DNA of 49,576 nt from Chitinivibrio alkaliphilus ACht1 (GTDB taxonomy: Bacteria; Fibrobacterota; Chitinivibrionia; Chitinivibrionales; Chitinivibrionaceae), in contig NZ_ASJR01000016.1 of NCBI RefSeq assembly GCF_000474745.1, positions 1 through 49,576 of the forward strand, given 5' to 3'. This document shows positions 40,193 through 48,601 of this stretch, in pieces (position 1 is the first letter of the stretch; each line of letters opens with the position of its first letter). The translations under genes were made by a program, and so were the position numbers. The notes beneath the pieces were generated by a model. It searched no databases and was not told where the DNA came from. It saw only the letters and a list, made by a program, of their open reading frames with translations.

Positions 40193-40678
40193 ATGGCAAA
40201 GGTTGTCTTGAGTCTCGGAAGCAATGTGGGGGATCGGTTTTTCTATATACACCAGATGCAACGCTGTTTAGAAGAGATTATTCTCCATGCGGATTATTCC
40301 ACCCTTTTTGAAACTGCTCCTGTGGGGGTATCGAAAGAACACTCGCCGTACCTGAATATTTTACTGGTTGGTTTCTATGAGGGGAGCCCCGCCACGCTTC
40401 TTCGGGAAACTCAGAGGATTGAATCTCGATGGGGGCGTCAGGAGAAAGGGGGATACACCCCCCGTACTGCCGATATTGATATTCTGCTCTTTGGTTGCGA
40501 AGAAGTGCATGAGCCGAATTTGCAAATTCCTCATCCCGCATTATTTCATCGTCGCTTTATTTTGGAGGGGTTGCGTGAACTGGTGCCGCACTGGCGAGTT
40601 GGTGATGCTCCGCCCTTTGATGAGTATGTTATACCGAAAACGATTTTGCACCAAAAGATAACCCCCCTTGACCTCTGA
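40193..40678 (+). CDS. folK: 6-hydroxymethyl-dihydropterin pyrophosphokinase
   Basis: Folate synthesis enzyme that transfers pyrophosphate from ATP to 6-hydroxymethyl-7,8-dihydropterin, 161 residues. It has the N-terminal VVLSLGSNVGDRFFYI, ETAPVG, YLNILLVGFY and RTADIDILLFG with the two metal-binding aspartates, then IPHPALFHRRFILEGLREL, all diagnostic for HPPK. AGGAG lies 5 bases before the ATG at 40193. It begins a plus-strand housekeeping operon and overlaps the TatD-like gene by 11 bases. Confidence 0.93.
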   Translation: MAKVVLSLGSNVGDRFFYIHQMQRCLEEIILHADYSTLFETAPVGVSKEHSPYLNILLVGFYEGSPATLLRETQRIESRWGRQEKGGYTPRTADIDILLFGCEEVHEPNLQIPHPALFHRRFILEGLRELVPHWRVGDAPPFDEYVIPKTILHQKITPLDL

Positions 40679-41409
40679 GCTCTTTGATATGCATTGTCAC
40701 TGTTTGAGTGATTCTGACCAGGCGGGTATCTACTCTGTGGTATCTACCGTTTCCTGGGATGAGTGGGATAGAGCGGTGTCATTAGAAGGGGACGAGCGTG
40801 CCATATCCCTAGGAATACATCCCACCTTTGTGGCAACTCTGCCTGCCAATTGGCATGAGCGTCTCTCTATCCGTCTTGCACAGTCCGCTGCCATGATAGG
40901 GGAGTGCGGGTTGCACCCCCACAAGAGTAGGGATATACGTCTGTTGCAAGAAGAGGTGTTGGGGTGGCAGTTTTCTCTTGCGCATACGTACAACCGTGCC
41001 ATGGTACTACATGTTACCGGGATGTGGGATCGCTTTTTTTCGCTCTTAGATCACTACGGTGTACCTCCTGGTGGGCTTCTCATGCATGATTTTGCGGGGT
41101 CTGTGGAGGTTCTTGCGCGTCTACAAGGGTATGGGAAAATCCTTTTTTCCTATGGTCCTTCCCTTATGAAAAAGGGGTTTTATAAAAAAAGAAGCCTTTC
41201 GTGCAACTCCAATGGGGCATGTCTGTTTTGAAACGGATCTTGATGACAGTGATGAGGTACGGCGAAAACTACTTCTCTCTCTTCTCACATTATGGGCGGA
41301 GGAGAAAGAGTGGTCACTGCACAGGGCAATGCGACAGGTCCGTATGAATTGTGAATGGTTCCTTCGTGCTGCGGTAAATAATACAGGGGATTATACTTTT
41401 CCTCCTTGA
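40668..41409 (+). CDS. TatD-family metal-dependent hydrolase, frameshifted
   Basis: Dropping one A from the A7 run at 41184-41190 joins two frames into a 246-residue TatD-like protein, close to the usual 255-260. The first part has the metal-binding FDMHCHC start, LGIHPTFV, GECGLHPHKSRD, VLHVTGMW and LMHDFAGSVEV. After the shift comes EAFRATPMGHVCFETDLDDS, with the conserved Asp, and a helical C-terminus. As written, the first frame stops at 41231. TatD proteins are nucleases or deoxyribonucleases acting on 3' ends. The start is a TTG at 40668 (or ATG 40689). Cause: homopolymer error, a true mutation, or slippage. The sequence before and after is conserved in style, so the gene is recent or intact. 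Confidence 0.7.
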
Positions 41410-41453
41410 GATCATATATTTTAAGCCTCGTAAGATTTAAAAGGGGTTTTCGT

Positions 41454-41660
41454 ATGCCAACCTATTCGTATGAGTGCTCCCGCTGTGGAAAGCAGTTTTC
41501 TCTCTTTCAGAAAATGTCTGAAGAGCCCTTGGAGATATGTACCTTTTCCGACTGTGGTGGTACAGTTCGTCGAATCATCGGTGCGGGAAGTGGTATTGTT
41601 TTTAAGGGAACAGGGTTTTATCAGACCGACTTTAAAAACAACCGAAAAAAAGTAGAGTGA
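41454..41660 (+). CDS. FmdB-type zinc-ribbon regulator
   Basis: A 68-residue protein of the FmdB family. MPTYSYECSRCGKQF gives the first CxxC, and the second zinc-binding pair is in EICTFSDCGGTVRR (cysteines spaced C-x5-C). The tail has the typical SGIVFKGTGFYQTDFKN. Members are small DNA- or RNA-associated zinc proteins of unknown role, often next to translation genes. The ATG at 41454 follows AGGGG; the longer open frame has no family match. The obg gene follows after 6 bases. Confidence 0.88.
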   Translation: MPTYSYECSRCGKQFSLFQKMSEEPLEICTFSDCGGTVRRIIGAGSGIVFKGTGFYQTDFKNNRKKVE

Positions 41661-41666
41661 TATTAT

Positions 41667-42659
41667 ATGTTTATTGACGAGGCTGTTGTTGAAATCCATG
41701 CCGGTGATGGTGGGCGTGGGTGCTTTTCTTACCTTCGTGAAAAGTTTCGACCCAAGGGGAAACCTGATGGGGGAAATGGTGGTCGCGGTGGAAGTGTTTT
41801 TTTTCGCGCCTCTCAGAGAGTAGAGACCTTGCAGGATCTTTCCATTCGTCATATTCTCCGAGGAAATCGAGGAGATCATGGCGGAAGTAAGAATAAACAC
41901 GGCAAAGATGGAGAAGATATTTATATTGATGTACCCGTAGGTCTCACGGTGCGCACCTATGACACGGATGAAATTATTCATGATTTTACTGAAGTTGGTG
42001 AAACCTTCTGTGTCGCCGCAGGTGGTCGCGGTGGTCGGGGAAATGCAGCTCTGGTAAGCCGAAATAATCCAGACCCAGATCATGCACAATACGGGATGCC
42101 CGGTGAACAGTTGAAAATGAAACTCGTCTTAAAGGTTATGGCGAATGTGGGGCTTGTTGGTAAGCCCAATGCGGGAAAGTCGACCTTTCTTTCTTCGGTT
42201 TCCAAGGCACATCCCAAAATTGCTGATTATCCTTTTACAACCCTACAGCCTCAGCTCGGTGTTGTTCGACTTCCACGAAGACATCAGTCCTTTACCATTG
42301 CAGATATTCCTGGAATTATCGATGGTGCCCACTTGGGAAAAGGGCTTGGTATTCAGTTTTTAAAACATATAGAACGGACCCAGGTCTTGGCAATACTTGT
42401 GGATGGGCAGAGCGAAAATCCTCTTGCTGAAGCAGAGAAAATTGTGGAGGAGTTGCGTCAATACAGTTCGCTTCTTTTGGAAAAACCCCGGGTGTTTATT
42501 CTCACCAAGGGTGACATCTCTGCTGATACGGTTGTTCCGGAAGGATGGTTTTCTATGTCCTCAGTTACTGGCCAAGGGGTAACAGAGGTTCTTCACCATT
42601 TGTTTACCTTGGTAGCACAAATTAAAGGCTCGCAACGTGAGCCCGTAGAGGTAGGATAA
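41667..42659 (+). CDS. obg: GTPase Obg
   Basis: Ribosome-associated GTPase for 50S maturation and stress response, 330 residues. The glycine-rich Obg fold comes first (AGDGGRGCFSYLREKFRPKGKPDGG, then AGGRGGRGNAAL, about residues 12-125), followed by the G domain: G1 GLVGKPNAGKST (about 160-171), G2 ending PFTT, G3 DIPGIIDGAHLGKGLG, and G4 as TKGD instead of NKxD (about 281-284). The C-terminal OCT domain of some homologues is absent. It lies one base before yicC and follows the zinc-ribbon gene by 6 bases, in a housekeeping operon. Confidence 0.93.
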   Translation: MFIDEAVVEIHAGDGGRGCFSYLREKFRPKGKPDGGNGGRGGSVFFRASQRVETLQDLSIRHILRGNRGDHGGSKNKHGKDGEDIYIDVPVGLTVRTYDTDEIIHDFTEVGETFCVAAGGRGGRGNAALVSRNNPDPDHAQYGMPGEQLKMKLVLKVMANVGLVGKPNAGKSTFLSSVSKAHPKIADYPFTTLQPQLGVVRLPRRHQSFTIADIPGIIDGAHLGKGLGIQFLKHIERTQVLAILVDGQSENPLAEAEKIVEELRQYSSLLLEKPRVFILTKGDISADTVVPEGWFSMSSVTGQGVTEVLHHLFTLVAQIKGSQREPVEVG

Positions 42660-42660
42660 T

Positions 42661-43536
42661 ATGCCCTTAGTAAGCATGACTGGTTTTGGCAGCAGTGAAA
42701 TAGAGCGTCCGTCGGGGTTCTATAAAGTAGAGATAAAAAGTGTCAATAATCGATATTTAAGTATACAGTACCGTGCGCCTCGGATGTTTAATGCCCTTGA
42801 AGCACGTGTGCGAAAACGGCTTTCCGATGTGTTAATTCGTGGTTCAGTTCATGTTTCTATACACCACGAGCTTCCCGATTCAGAAAAACAGGTGTCGCAT
42901 GACTCTTATCTTGCTGGTAAGTATGTTACTGCCCTTCAGCAGATGGCTCAGGAGCATGGTATTGATGACCATATTGGCCTTGATACCCTTTCTCCCTTTT
43001 ATAAGGAGATTATTACTCATGAGTCTCCCACCTTTGATGAGCAGCAGTTATGGGAGGATCTTTCCGCAGCGGTAGAGGCAGCCCTTGTTCCTCTTGTGGA
43101 GCAGCGGAGACGGGAGGGGGCTTTTATTCAAGATGAGTTTCTTCAGATCATAACTACCCTTGTAGAGGGAGTTGAGCAGATTTTTGAGGTGGCACCGCAA
43201 CGCTTAGAGCGATATCGTGAAAAACTTGCCACGGTATTTCGTGAGTATCAAAATGATTCCTGCGAGGAGACTCGTTTTTATACTGAGGTTGCTCTCATGG
43301 CGGAGAAGTTTGATATCACTGAAGAAATTACCAGACTGAGGGCCCATGTGGAGGCATTAAAATCTCTTATTGATCGTGACGAAAGTGGAAAGAAAATTAA
43401 CTTCATGTTGCAGGAATTGGGGCGTGAAATTAACACAATAGGCTCCAAGGCAAACGACATAACCATATCGGAGCATGTGGTTGAGCTAAAAGAGCAGGTT
43501 GAGAAAATACGTGAACAGGCGTTAAATATACTATAA
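42661..43536 (+). CDS. yicC: YicC family protein
   Basis: A 291-residue cytosolic protein of the YicC/YloC family, known in other bacteria as a putative endoribonuclease. It shows the N-terminal SMTGFGSSE, EIKSVNNRYLSIQYRAPR, and the C-terminal block DITEEITRLRAHVEALKSLI plus GKKINFMLQELGREINTIGSKAND, both diagnostic. In many genomes yicC, gmk, rpoZ and coaBC are neighbours; here gmk is missing between yicC and rpoZ. It follows obg at once and precedes rpoZ by 11 bases. Confidence 0.92.
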   Translation: MPLVSMTGFGSSEIERPSGFYKVEIKSVNNRYLSIQYRAPRMFNALEARVRKRLSDVLIRGSVHVSIHHELPDSEKQVSHDSYLAGKYVTALQQMAQEHGIDDHIGLDTLSPFYKEIITHESPTFDEQQLWEDLSAAVEAALVPLVEQRRREGAFIQDEFLQIITTLVEGVEQIFEVAPQRLERYREKLATVFREYQNDSCEETRFYTEVALMAEKFDITEEITRLRAHVEALKSLIDRDESGKKINFMLQELGREINTIGSKANDITISEHVVELKEQVEKIREQALNIL

Positions 43537-43547
43537 GGAGAGTCTTT

Positions 43548-43778
43548 ATGGCTAATGATGCACGATTAGAAATGAATCTTGATAAATTTGAAAAAGAGCG
43601 AGGTATCAGCCGATACAAGGCGGTTGTCATGGCAGCAAAGGAAGCACGTTTTTTGCGGGAGCAGCAAGCTCTTGGTATTGATGATCTCGGTGGAGAAAAA
43701 CCAGAAACGGTTGCCATCCGCCGGCTCTATGAGGGTAAGGTTGTTGAGGTAGAGAAGAGCGAAGAGTACCAGGAGTAG
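43548..43778 (+). CDS. rpoZ: RNA polymerase omega subunit
   Basis: A 76-residue omega-type subunit. Its core, ISRYKAVVMAAKEARFLREQ, then KPETVAIRRLYEGKVV, corresponds to the family's 'NRYELVLVAAKRAR' and 'KPVTIALEEI..GK' blocks. AAGGAG precedes the ATG. It lies between yicC and coaBC, the usual context, which supports the call for such a short protein. Confidence 0.85.
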   Translation: MANDARLEMNLDKFEKERGISRYKAVVMAAKEARFLREQQALGIDDLGGEKPETVAIRRLYEGKVVEVEKSEEYQE

Positions 43779-43783
43779 TTTCT

Positions 43784-44998
43784 ATGAATACGTCGGGGGA
43801 GATCAGGAATATTCTGATTGGTGTTTCCGGTGGTATTGCTGCATATAAAATACCCATATTAGTACGGCTGTTGCGTAAGAATGGCTATGCAGTGAAGGTT
43901 GTTCTTTCGCCCATGGGGGCACGGTTAGTTTCGGCAGAAACGCTCCGCACTCTTTCTGGCAATACCGTGTATACGGAAGTCACCAGCTCCGAGTATGATA
44001 TGGGACATATTTCCCTTCAGGAATGGGCCGACTTGTTTCTCGTAGCGCCTGCAACTGCCAATACTTTGGGAAAATTTAGATGTGCCTTGGCTGATTCCCT
44101 TCTAACCACTCTCGGTATTTCCCTGACAGTACCCCTGCTATTTGCTCCTGCCATGAATGACGCCATGTGGGCGAATGAAGGGGTGCAGGAGAATATTCAC
44201 GCTATTTCACAGCGGCATAACTGCTGTATTCTCCCCATAGCAGAGGGGGAGTTGGCATGTGGTGTTCGTGGTGCTGGGCGAATGGTTGAACCAGAAGATC
44301 TCTATGCGTATATTGATATGGCAACATCATCCTACATTCCAGTACTAGCGGGAAAGCGTATCCTCATTACTTCCGGACCAACGTGTGAACCCCTCGACCC
44401 TGTACGGGTACTCTCAAATAGATCAAGCGGAAAAATGGGCACAGCCCTTGCACGGGCAGCGTTATATTTAGGTGCTCGGGACGTCGTGTTTATTCATGGC
44501 CCGCAACGGGAACAGCTTCCCGCGGGATGTTGCTGTGTGTCAGTGACAACAGCGCAACAGATGCATAAGGCGGTGCAAGCTCATATGTCGTCATGTGATA
44601 TGGGTATTATGGCCGCTGCCGTCGGTGATTTCTCCTGTGCAGGAGATGTTCCTTCAGAGAAGATTCGTCGAGAGGCCTCCGGTGACTCCCAGGGGAAATA
44701 TACCCTTGCCTTAGAAAAAAATGAAGATATTGCAGCATGGTTTGGTCGTCATAAGTCATCACACCAGCTTCTGATTACCTTTTCTCTTGAAACGGAAGGG
44801 TTGGAGCGTGCTGCGGAGAAGATGCGGCGAAAAAATGCCGATTTTACGGTGTATAATACGGTATCTGAAGGATTAGAGGGAGATACCACGGAAATACGGC
44901 TTCTGTCACGTGCCAGTGACGCTGTGGTTTTGCACATGCACGATGTCTCGAAAAATGATGCAGCACGGGGAATTTTAGAGGCGGTTGTTTCAGTCTAA
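43784..44998 (+). CDS. coaBC: Bifunctional CoaBC (phosphopantothenoylcysteine synthetase/decarboxylase)
   Basis: Bifunctional coenzyme A enzyme, 404 residues: CoaC decarboxylase (1-185) then CoaB ligase (190-400). CoaC shows ILIGVSGGIAAYKIP for FMN binding, the catalytic His in YDMGHISL, the PAMNDAMW motif and the active-site loop ELACGVRGAGRM. CoaB starts ILITSGPTCEPLDPVRVLSN, with NRSSGKMG for nucleotide binding; AAVGDFS (usually AAVADF) and KIRRE follow, then LALEKNEDI. No key residue is missing apart from the A-to-G change in AAVGDF. CCAGGAG is the ribosome site. It closes the operon and converges with dnaA after 4 bases. Confidence 0.93.
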   Translation: MNTSGEIRNILIGVSGGIAAYKIPILVRLLRKNGYAVKVVLSPMGARLVSAETLRTLSGNTVYTEVTSSEYDMGHISLQEWADLFLVAPATANTLGKFRCALADSLLTTLGISLTVPLLFAPAMNDAMWANEGVQENIHAISQRHNCCILPIAEGELACGVRGAGRMVEPEDLYAYIDMATSSYIPVLAGKRILITSGPTCEPLDPVRVLSNRSSGKMGTALARAALYLGARDVVFIHGPQREQLPAGCCCVSVTTAQQMHKAVQAHMSSCDMGIMAAAVGDFSCAGDVPSEKIRREASGDSQGKYTLALEKNEDIAAWFGRHKSSHQLLITFSLETEGLERAAEKMRRKNADFTVYNTVSEGLEGDTTEIRLLSRASDAVVLHMHDVSKNDAARGILEAVVSV

Positions 44999-45002
44999 TA
45001 GC

Positions 45003-46403
45003 TTATTTGCTGCTCGTGCGTATTCGTTCTTCAATAGAGGTAAGGGTTGTCTTGAACTGTGTGTCGGTCTCACGGAGTTTCTCTATTTTTTTACAGGCAT
45101 AAATAACTGTTGAGTAATCTCTTCCGCCAAATTCAAGGCCAATACTTCGCAGAGCTTGTTTTGTCATTTTTCTTGATAAATACATGGCTATACTACGGGG
45201 AAAGGAAATTGATTTTTTCCGTGTATGTGCTCGGAGCTGATTGGGGCTGATATCGAAATAGGCAGAGACGGTGTTTTGTATTTTTTCGATACTTACATTC
45301 TCTTTACGTTCACGGCGATAGTCATCCAGAAGAACTTGTACCGTCTCAAGATCCAATTCGCGATTGCAGAATATGGACGAGGCAAGTACCTTCGTGAGCA
45401 CCCCTTCCAAGGCACGGATGTTTGTTGTAATCTGTGATGCCATGTACTCTAATACATCATCTGAGAGCTGAATGTTATCAGTTTTTGCTTTTTGCTTCAA
45501 GATGGAAAGCCGAGTTTTGAGAGAAGGGGGCTTGATATCAACAACAAGACCATTTTTGAATCGGTTTACTAAATTTTCCTGCATGTGAGGAATCTCACTG
45601 GGAAGCCGGTCTGAGGTGAGGATGATCTGTTTGTTGAGATTAATGAGTTTGCTAAAAATTGAGTAGAAGCACTCTTGAGTTTTTATTTTATTGCTCAAGA
45701 AATGAATATCGTCAATGAGTAATACATCCACATGGTGGAATTCGCGATAAAAGGCATTGAGATCGCGTCGTTTATAAATGAAATCAAGAAATCGTTGTAG
45801 AAAGTCGTGAGCGGTAATGTAGTAGATGTTTTCGGCTGTCCCCTCATGTTTGCAAAAATGGCCGATTGCCTGAAGAAGGTGGGTTTTCCCTAAGCCACTT
45901 TTCCCATAGATGGTAAAGGGGTTAAAGGATGTCATTCCCGGTGCTTCAGACACAGATAAGGCTGCATGGTATGCCATTTGATTGCTTTTTCCTACGACAA
46001 AGGTGTCAAAGGTGTAGTCGGGGTAGAACAGGTTTCCGTTAATGATTCGACTTTCAGGTTCCCTTTGAGACGCGCTCTCCTCTTCGGCAGATATATCGAC
46101 CTGTTCAGTGATTTTTTCACGTTCAACTACCTCAAAAGCAACGGCCTTCACCGCATTGGCTGTTTTCTTCCTCAGCAATGTTAAGATCATGGAGCCGTAA
46201 TGTTCTTCAACAATATCTTGAACAAACTGATTGTGTATAGAAACAACGGCTGTTTCCTCATGAATACGGAGGAGCTCGGTATTGCCAAAGTAGGCTTCGT
46301 ATTGGACAGGATCTTTCAAGAGGTTTCTGACATCGTGCAGCACTTCTTCCCATAAACGGGAATGGTGTCTTTGTGTCGATTTTTCGATAGATCTCAGAGC
46401 CAA
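45003..46403 (-). CDS. dnaA: Chromosomal replication initiator DnaA
   Basis: AAA+ ATPase that opens the replication origin, 466 residues. Domain I (LWEEVLHDVRNLLKDPVQYEAYF, about 17-90) is followed by a linker, then domain III with NLFYPDYTFDTFVVGKSNQMAY, Walker A YGKSGLGKTHLL (about 165-175), Walker B VDVLLIDDIHFL and the arginine-finger region ENLVNRFKNGL. Domain IV has the DNA-binding signature LEFGGRDYSTVIYACKKI (about 420-437). All elements are complete. The start is a TTG at 46403 with GCAGG upstream, because no better ATG exists. The gene is next to coaBC, not dnaN. Confidence 0.95.
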   Translation of the reverse strand: MALRSIEKSTQRHHSRLWEEVLHDVRNLLKDPVQYEAYFGNTELLRIHEETAVVSIHNQFVQDIVEEHYGSMILTLLRKKTANAVKAVAFEVVEREKITEQVDISAEEESASQREPESRIINGNLFYPDYTFDTFVVGKSNQMAYHAALSVSEAPGMTSFNPFTIYGKSGLGKTHLLQAIGHFCKHEGTAENIYYITAHDFLQRFLDFIYKRRDLNAFYREFHHVDVLLIDDIHFLSNKIKTQECFYSIFSKLINLNKQIILTSDRLPSEIPHMQENLVNRFKNGLVVDIKPPSLKTRLSILKQKAKTDNIQLSDDVLEYMASQITTNIRALEGVLTKVLASSIFCNRELDLETVQVLLDDYRRERKENVSIEKIQNTVSAYFDISPNQLRAHTRKKSISFPRSIAMYLSRKMTKQALRSIGLEFGGRDYSTVIYACKKIEKLRETDTQFKTTLTSIEERIRTSSK

Positions 46404-46448
46404 GGTATGCCTGCTTTCATGGGAGCATTATGTATTGCAAACTTGATG

Positions 46449-46476
46449 AATATAATAAAAATCATCTCTAATTCAA
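46449..46476 (-). promoter_or_regulatory. Candidate dnaA promoter
   Basis: On the minus strand TTGAAT and TATATT are separated by 16 bases, about 45 bases before the dnaA start. The surrounding 46404-46725 is AT-rich and without genes. I found no perfect DnaA box (TTATNCACA) in it, so I do not call an origin. Confidence 0.35.
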
Positions 46477-46725
46477 AGGACAATTTTATCAGAGATACAT
46501 AAAAACATGTAACCCCCTTATACAGCAGTTTTTAACAAGTATAAATCGCATGTCTTTGTCGTCTTTATGTATAGAAAAGTACATGATTTTATTCATCTTA
46601 TATCGAAGTGGTATGGGTCTACTTCTCCTGTAACATCTCATTGTATCTTCAATGTATATTCTTTCTTGCATTATTTTATTTCGTAAATAATTTTACGTGC
46701 ATGCTAACAAAAGACAGGAGTCCCT

Positions 46726-47376
46726 ATGAAGACATTTCTGAATTGTAAAATGATCTGTGTTGTGTTGTTCCTTCTCAGCGGGGCCTTTGGAAGGTCCTAT
46801 GACTCATGGGCTCTTGGGCCGAGTCTTGGTTTTTATGTTCCTGAAGGAAGTTGGGGACGCTATTTTTCTAATAATAACCCAGCCGTGGGAGCAGGTTTCA
46901 ACGGGGATATCCGTTTTTCCCTGGGGTCAGCCGGTGAGATTGCCTACGCGCCGACCATCGATTTTTGGTTGCGTCATGACAGTTGGAAGCGCAGTTCTCC
47001 GGGGTATGTGGGGTCTCGGGAAGTTGAGCTTACTGATTTTGCAATTCATCTCAACCTTTTTTCAGCCAAGTATTTTCCTCCGATCTCCGATGTGGTAAAG
47101 CCCTACGCGGGGTTGAGTCTTTTAACCATTCCTATTTACTACCATTCTGAAACGGTGAAGTTTTTCCGTGGAAATAGTTATTATACTAATTATGGGGGAG
47201 AGTATACGAATGGTGGAACAACCGATGTTGGCTTGGGTGCAGATATTTTTGCCGGATGTGAGTTTCGGATTTCACCACGCCTATCTCCGTATATTGAAGT
47301 ACGGTACTCTGGTTCAAACAATAATGCCCCTGATGTGTTTAAGCTTCGCCTCGGGCTTGCTTTTGAACAGGACTGA
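46726..47376 (+). CDS. Outer-membrane beta-barrel protein
   Basis: A 216-residue exported protein: signal peptide (to about 23, LLSGAFGRS) and then alternating hydrophobic strands with aromatic girdles, for example LGPSLGFYVPEGSWGRYF, EIAYAPTIDFWLRHDSW, DFAIHLNLFSAKYFPP and LSPYIEVRYSGSNNNAP, ending LRLGLAFEQD. This fits a small eight-stranded OmpA/OmpW-like barrel. ACAGGAG lies 6 bases before the ATG. It shares the 12-mer ATGCTAACAAAA with the flavodoxin promoter region. Function unknown; porin, adhesin or structural barrel are possible. Confidence 0.75.
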   Translation: MKTFLNCKMICVVLFLLSGAFGRSYDSWALGPSLGFYVPEGSWGRYFSNNNPAVGAGFNGDIRFSLGSAGEIAYAPTIDFWLRHDSWKRSSPGYVGSREVELTDFAIHLNLFSAKYFPPISDVVKPYAGLSLLTIPIYYHSETVKFFRGNSYYTNYGGEYTNGGTTDVGLGADIFAGCEFRISPRLSPYIEVRYSGSNNNAPDVFKLRLGLAFEQD

Positions 47377-47381
47377 GTTCT

Positions 47382-47705
47382 GTGAAAAAGAAGTATTACT
47401 CCATTGGTGAAACCGCCAATCATTTTGGGGTAGAGCAGTATGTATTACGTTTCTGGGAGAAAGAGTTTTCCTGTTTGTGTCCAAAAAAAAGTGCCGGTGG
47501 GAGTCGTCGGTATCAGCAGCGAGATTTTGATATTATTGAAAAGATACTCTATCTCCTCTACGAGGAGTTATATACCATAGAGGGTGCGAAACGTAAGCTG
47601 ACGCGGCTTCTCTCTATTCCCCTTGATGATTATAAAAAGACAGAGAAGATGCTCTGTGATCCTGTATTCGTGCAGGAGCTTCAGCATCTTCTCAACATGC
47701 TATAG
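47382..47705 (+). CDS. Short MerR family transcriptional regulator
   Basis: A 107-residue DNA-binding protein with the MerR winged helix: YYSIGETANHFGVEQYVLRFWEKEF, then the wing CPKKSAGGSRRYQQRDFDIIEKILYL, and YTIEGAKRKLTRL. The family's effector-binding domain is absent, and the protein ends after the dimerisation helix, as in the small HspR-like group. The start is GTG, 5 bases after the barrel gene stop. The target genes are unknown; it could regulate the adjacent barrel or flagellin gene. Confidence 0.88.
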   Translation: MKKKYYSIGETANHFGVEQYVLRFWEKEFSCLCPKKSAGGSRRYQQRDFDIIEKILYLLYEELYTIEGAKRKLTRLLSIPLDDYKKTEKMLCDPVFVQELQHLLNML

Positions 47706-47712
47706 CAAGGTC

Positions 47713-48522
47713 TTACTGCAGTAGATTCATAATGTGATCACTGCTGATCTCTCGAAACAGAGAGAAGGCTTGCGTACTACTCTCGGAAAGAAGCTGTTCT
47801 TGGGTTAACTGAGCAATTCCCCGTGCCATATCTTGGTCTCGAATCGCAGATTCCGCAGCTGTGGTATTTGTTTCTGCAGTTTGGATGGTTGATATGGCTG
47901 TGCTGAATCGATTTATGGTCGACCCTATTTCGCTTCTCTGGTCTGATACTTGCTCCAGGGCAGCATCAATTGACTGCAGTGCTTCCTGTGCATCTGCTGT
48001 GGTAGCAATTGTTGCAGTGTCCATGCCGAGTGTTTCAGGACGAAAATCAACCTCAGGAATGGCAATGGTATCGCCACCGTCTGGTCCTGCAGATATTTCC
48101 TGATTTCCATCGGTGAGATCGCTACCTTGAGCAACATTTTGCGTGTTGAATTCCGTGTTTTGAGAGATTTCTTCAATCTCCTGATTGAGTTGCTGAAACT
48201 CACGGTCCATCATCTCCCTGTCTCTATCAGAGAGGGTGCCATTTCCTGCCTGTAGAGCAAGTTCCCGTTGGCGTTGCAGGATGTCTGTTACGCGCTCTCC
48301 CGCTCCATCAGATACGTTCATGGCGGACATAGCGTCTTGTACATTTCTTCCTGCGGTTCTAAAGCCTCGTACTCGAGAAGACAGCTGCTCTGATATGGCA
48401 AGTCCCGACGCGTCATCACTGGCTGTATTGATGCGCTGTGCCGTAGACAGACGCATGAGAGCGCTTTGTAAACTTCTCTGGTTTCTGTTAAATAGGGAAT
48501 TCCCCGTTGTTCCTATTCGCAT
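47713..48522 (-). CDS. fliC: Flagellin
   Basis: Filament subunit of 269 residues. The N-terminal D0/D1 has NQRSLQSALMRLSTAQRINTASDDASGLAISEQL and DAMSAMNVSDGAGERVTDILQRQRELALQAGNGTLS. The C-terminal half has RSEIGSTINRFSTAISTI and ends MARGIAQLTQEQLL and so on to IMNLLQ. The variable D2/D3 part is only about 40 residues, so this is a short, core-type flagellin. GGGGAGG precedes its ATG and a sigma-28 promoter lies about 40-66 bases upstream. It proves the organism can make flagella, although no other flagellar gene is in the window. Confidence 0.94.
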   Translation of the reverse strand: MRIGTTGNSLFNRNQRSLQSALMRLSTAQRINTASDDASGLAISEQLSSRVRGFRTAGRNVQDAMSAMNVSDGAGERVTDILQRQRELALQAGNGTLSDRDREMMDREFQQLNQEIEEISQNTEFNTQNVAQGSDLTDGNQEISAGPDGGDTIAIPEVDFRPETLGMDTATIATTADAQEALQSIDAALEQVSDQRSEIGSTINRFSTAISTIQTAETNTTAAESAIRDQDMARGIAQLTQEQLLSESSTQAFSLFREISSDHIMNLLQ

Positions 48523-48561
48523 AGTACCTCCCCGTTAAGAGTTATAACTTCCCCAATACAT

Positions 48562-48588
48562 TTATCGGCAGAATATGCAAAAGCTTTA
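48562..48588 (-). promoter_or_regulatory. Sigma-28 (FliA) promoter of the flagellin gene
   Basis: On the minus strand TAAAGCTT, 11 bases and GCCGATAA match the flagellar class-late consensus (TAAAGTTT-N11-GCCGATAA) in spacing and in all but one base. It lies 40 bases upstream of the flagellin ATG, an expected distance. Confidence 0.85.
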
Positions 48589-48601
48589 ATAAAATAATAA
48601 A

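Noticed and set aside
46489-46671. 60-codon minus-strand frame upstream of dnaA
   Set aside because: AT-rich DNA without ribosome site; residue composition is not protein-like.
46404-46725. Replication origin next to dnaA
   Set aside because: AT-rich, but no DnaA box cluster or 13-mer repeats were found; the best match TTATACAGC has two mismatches.
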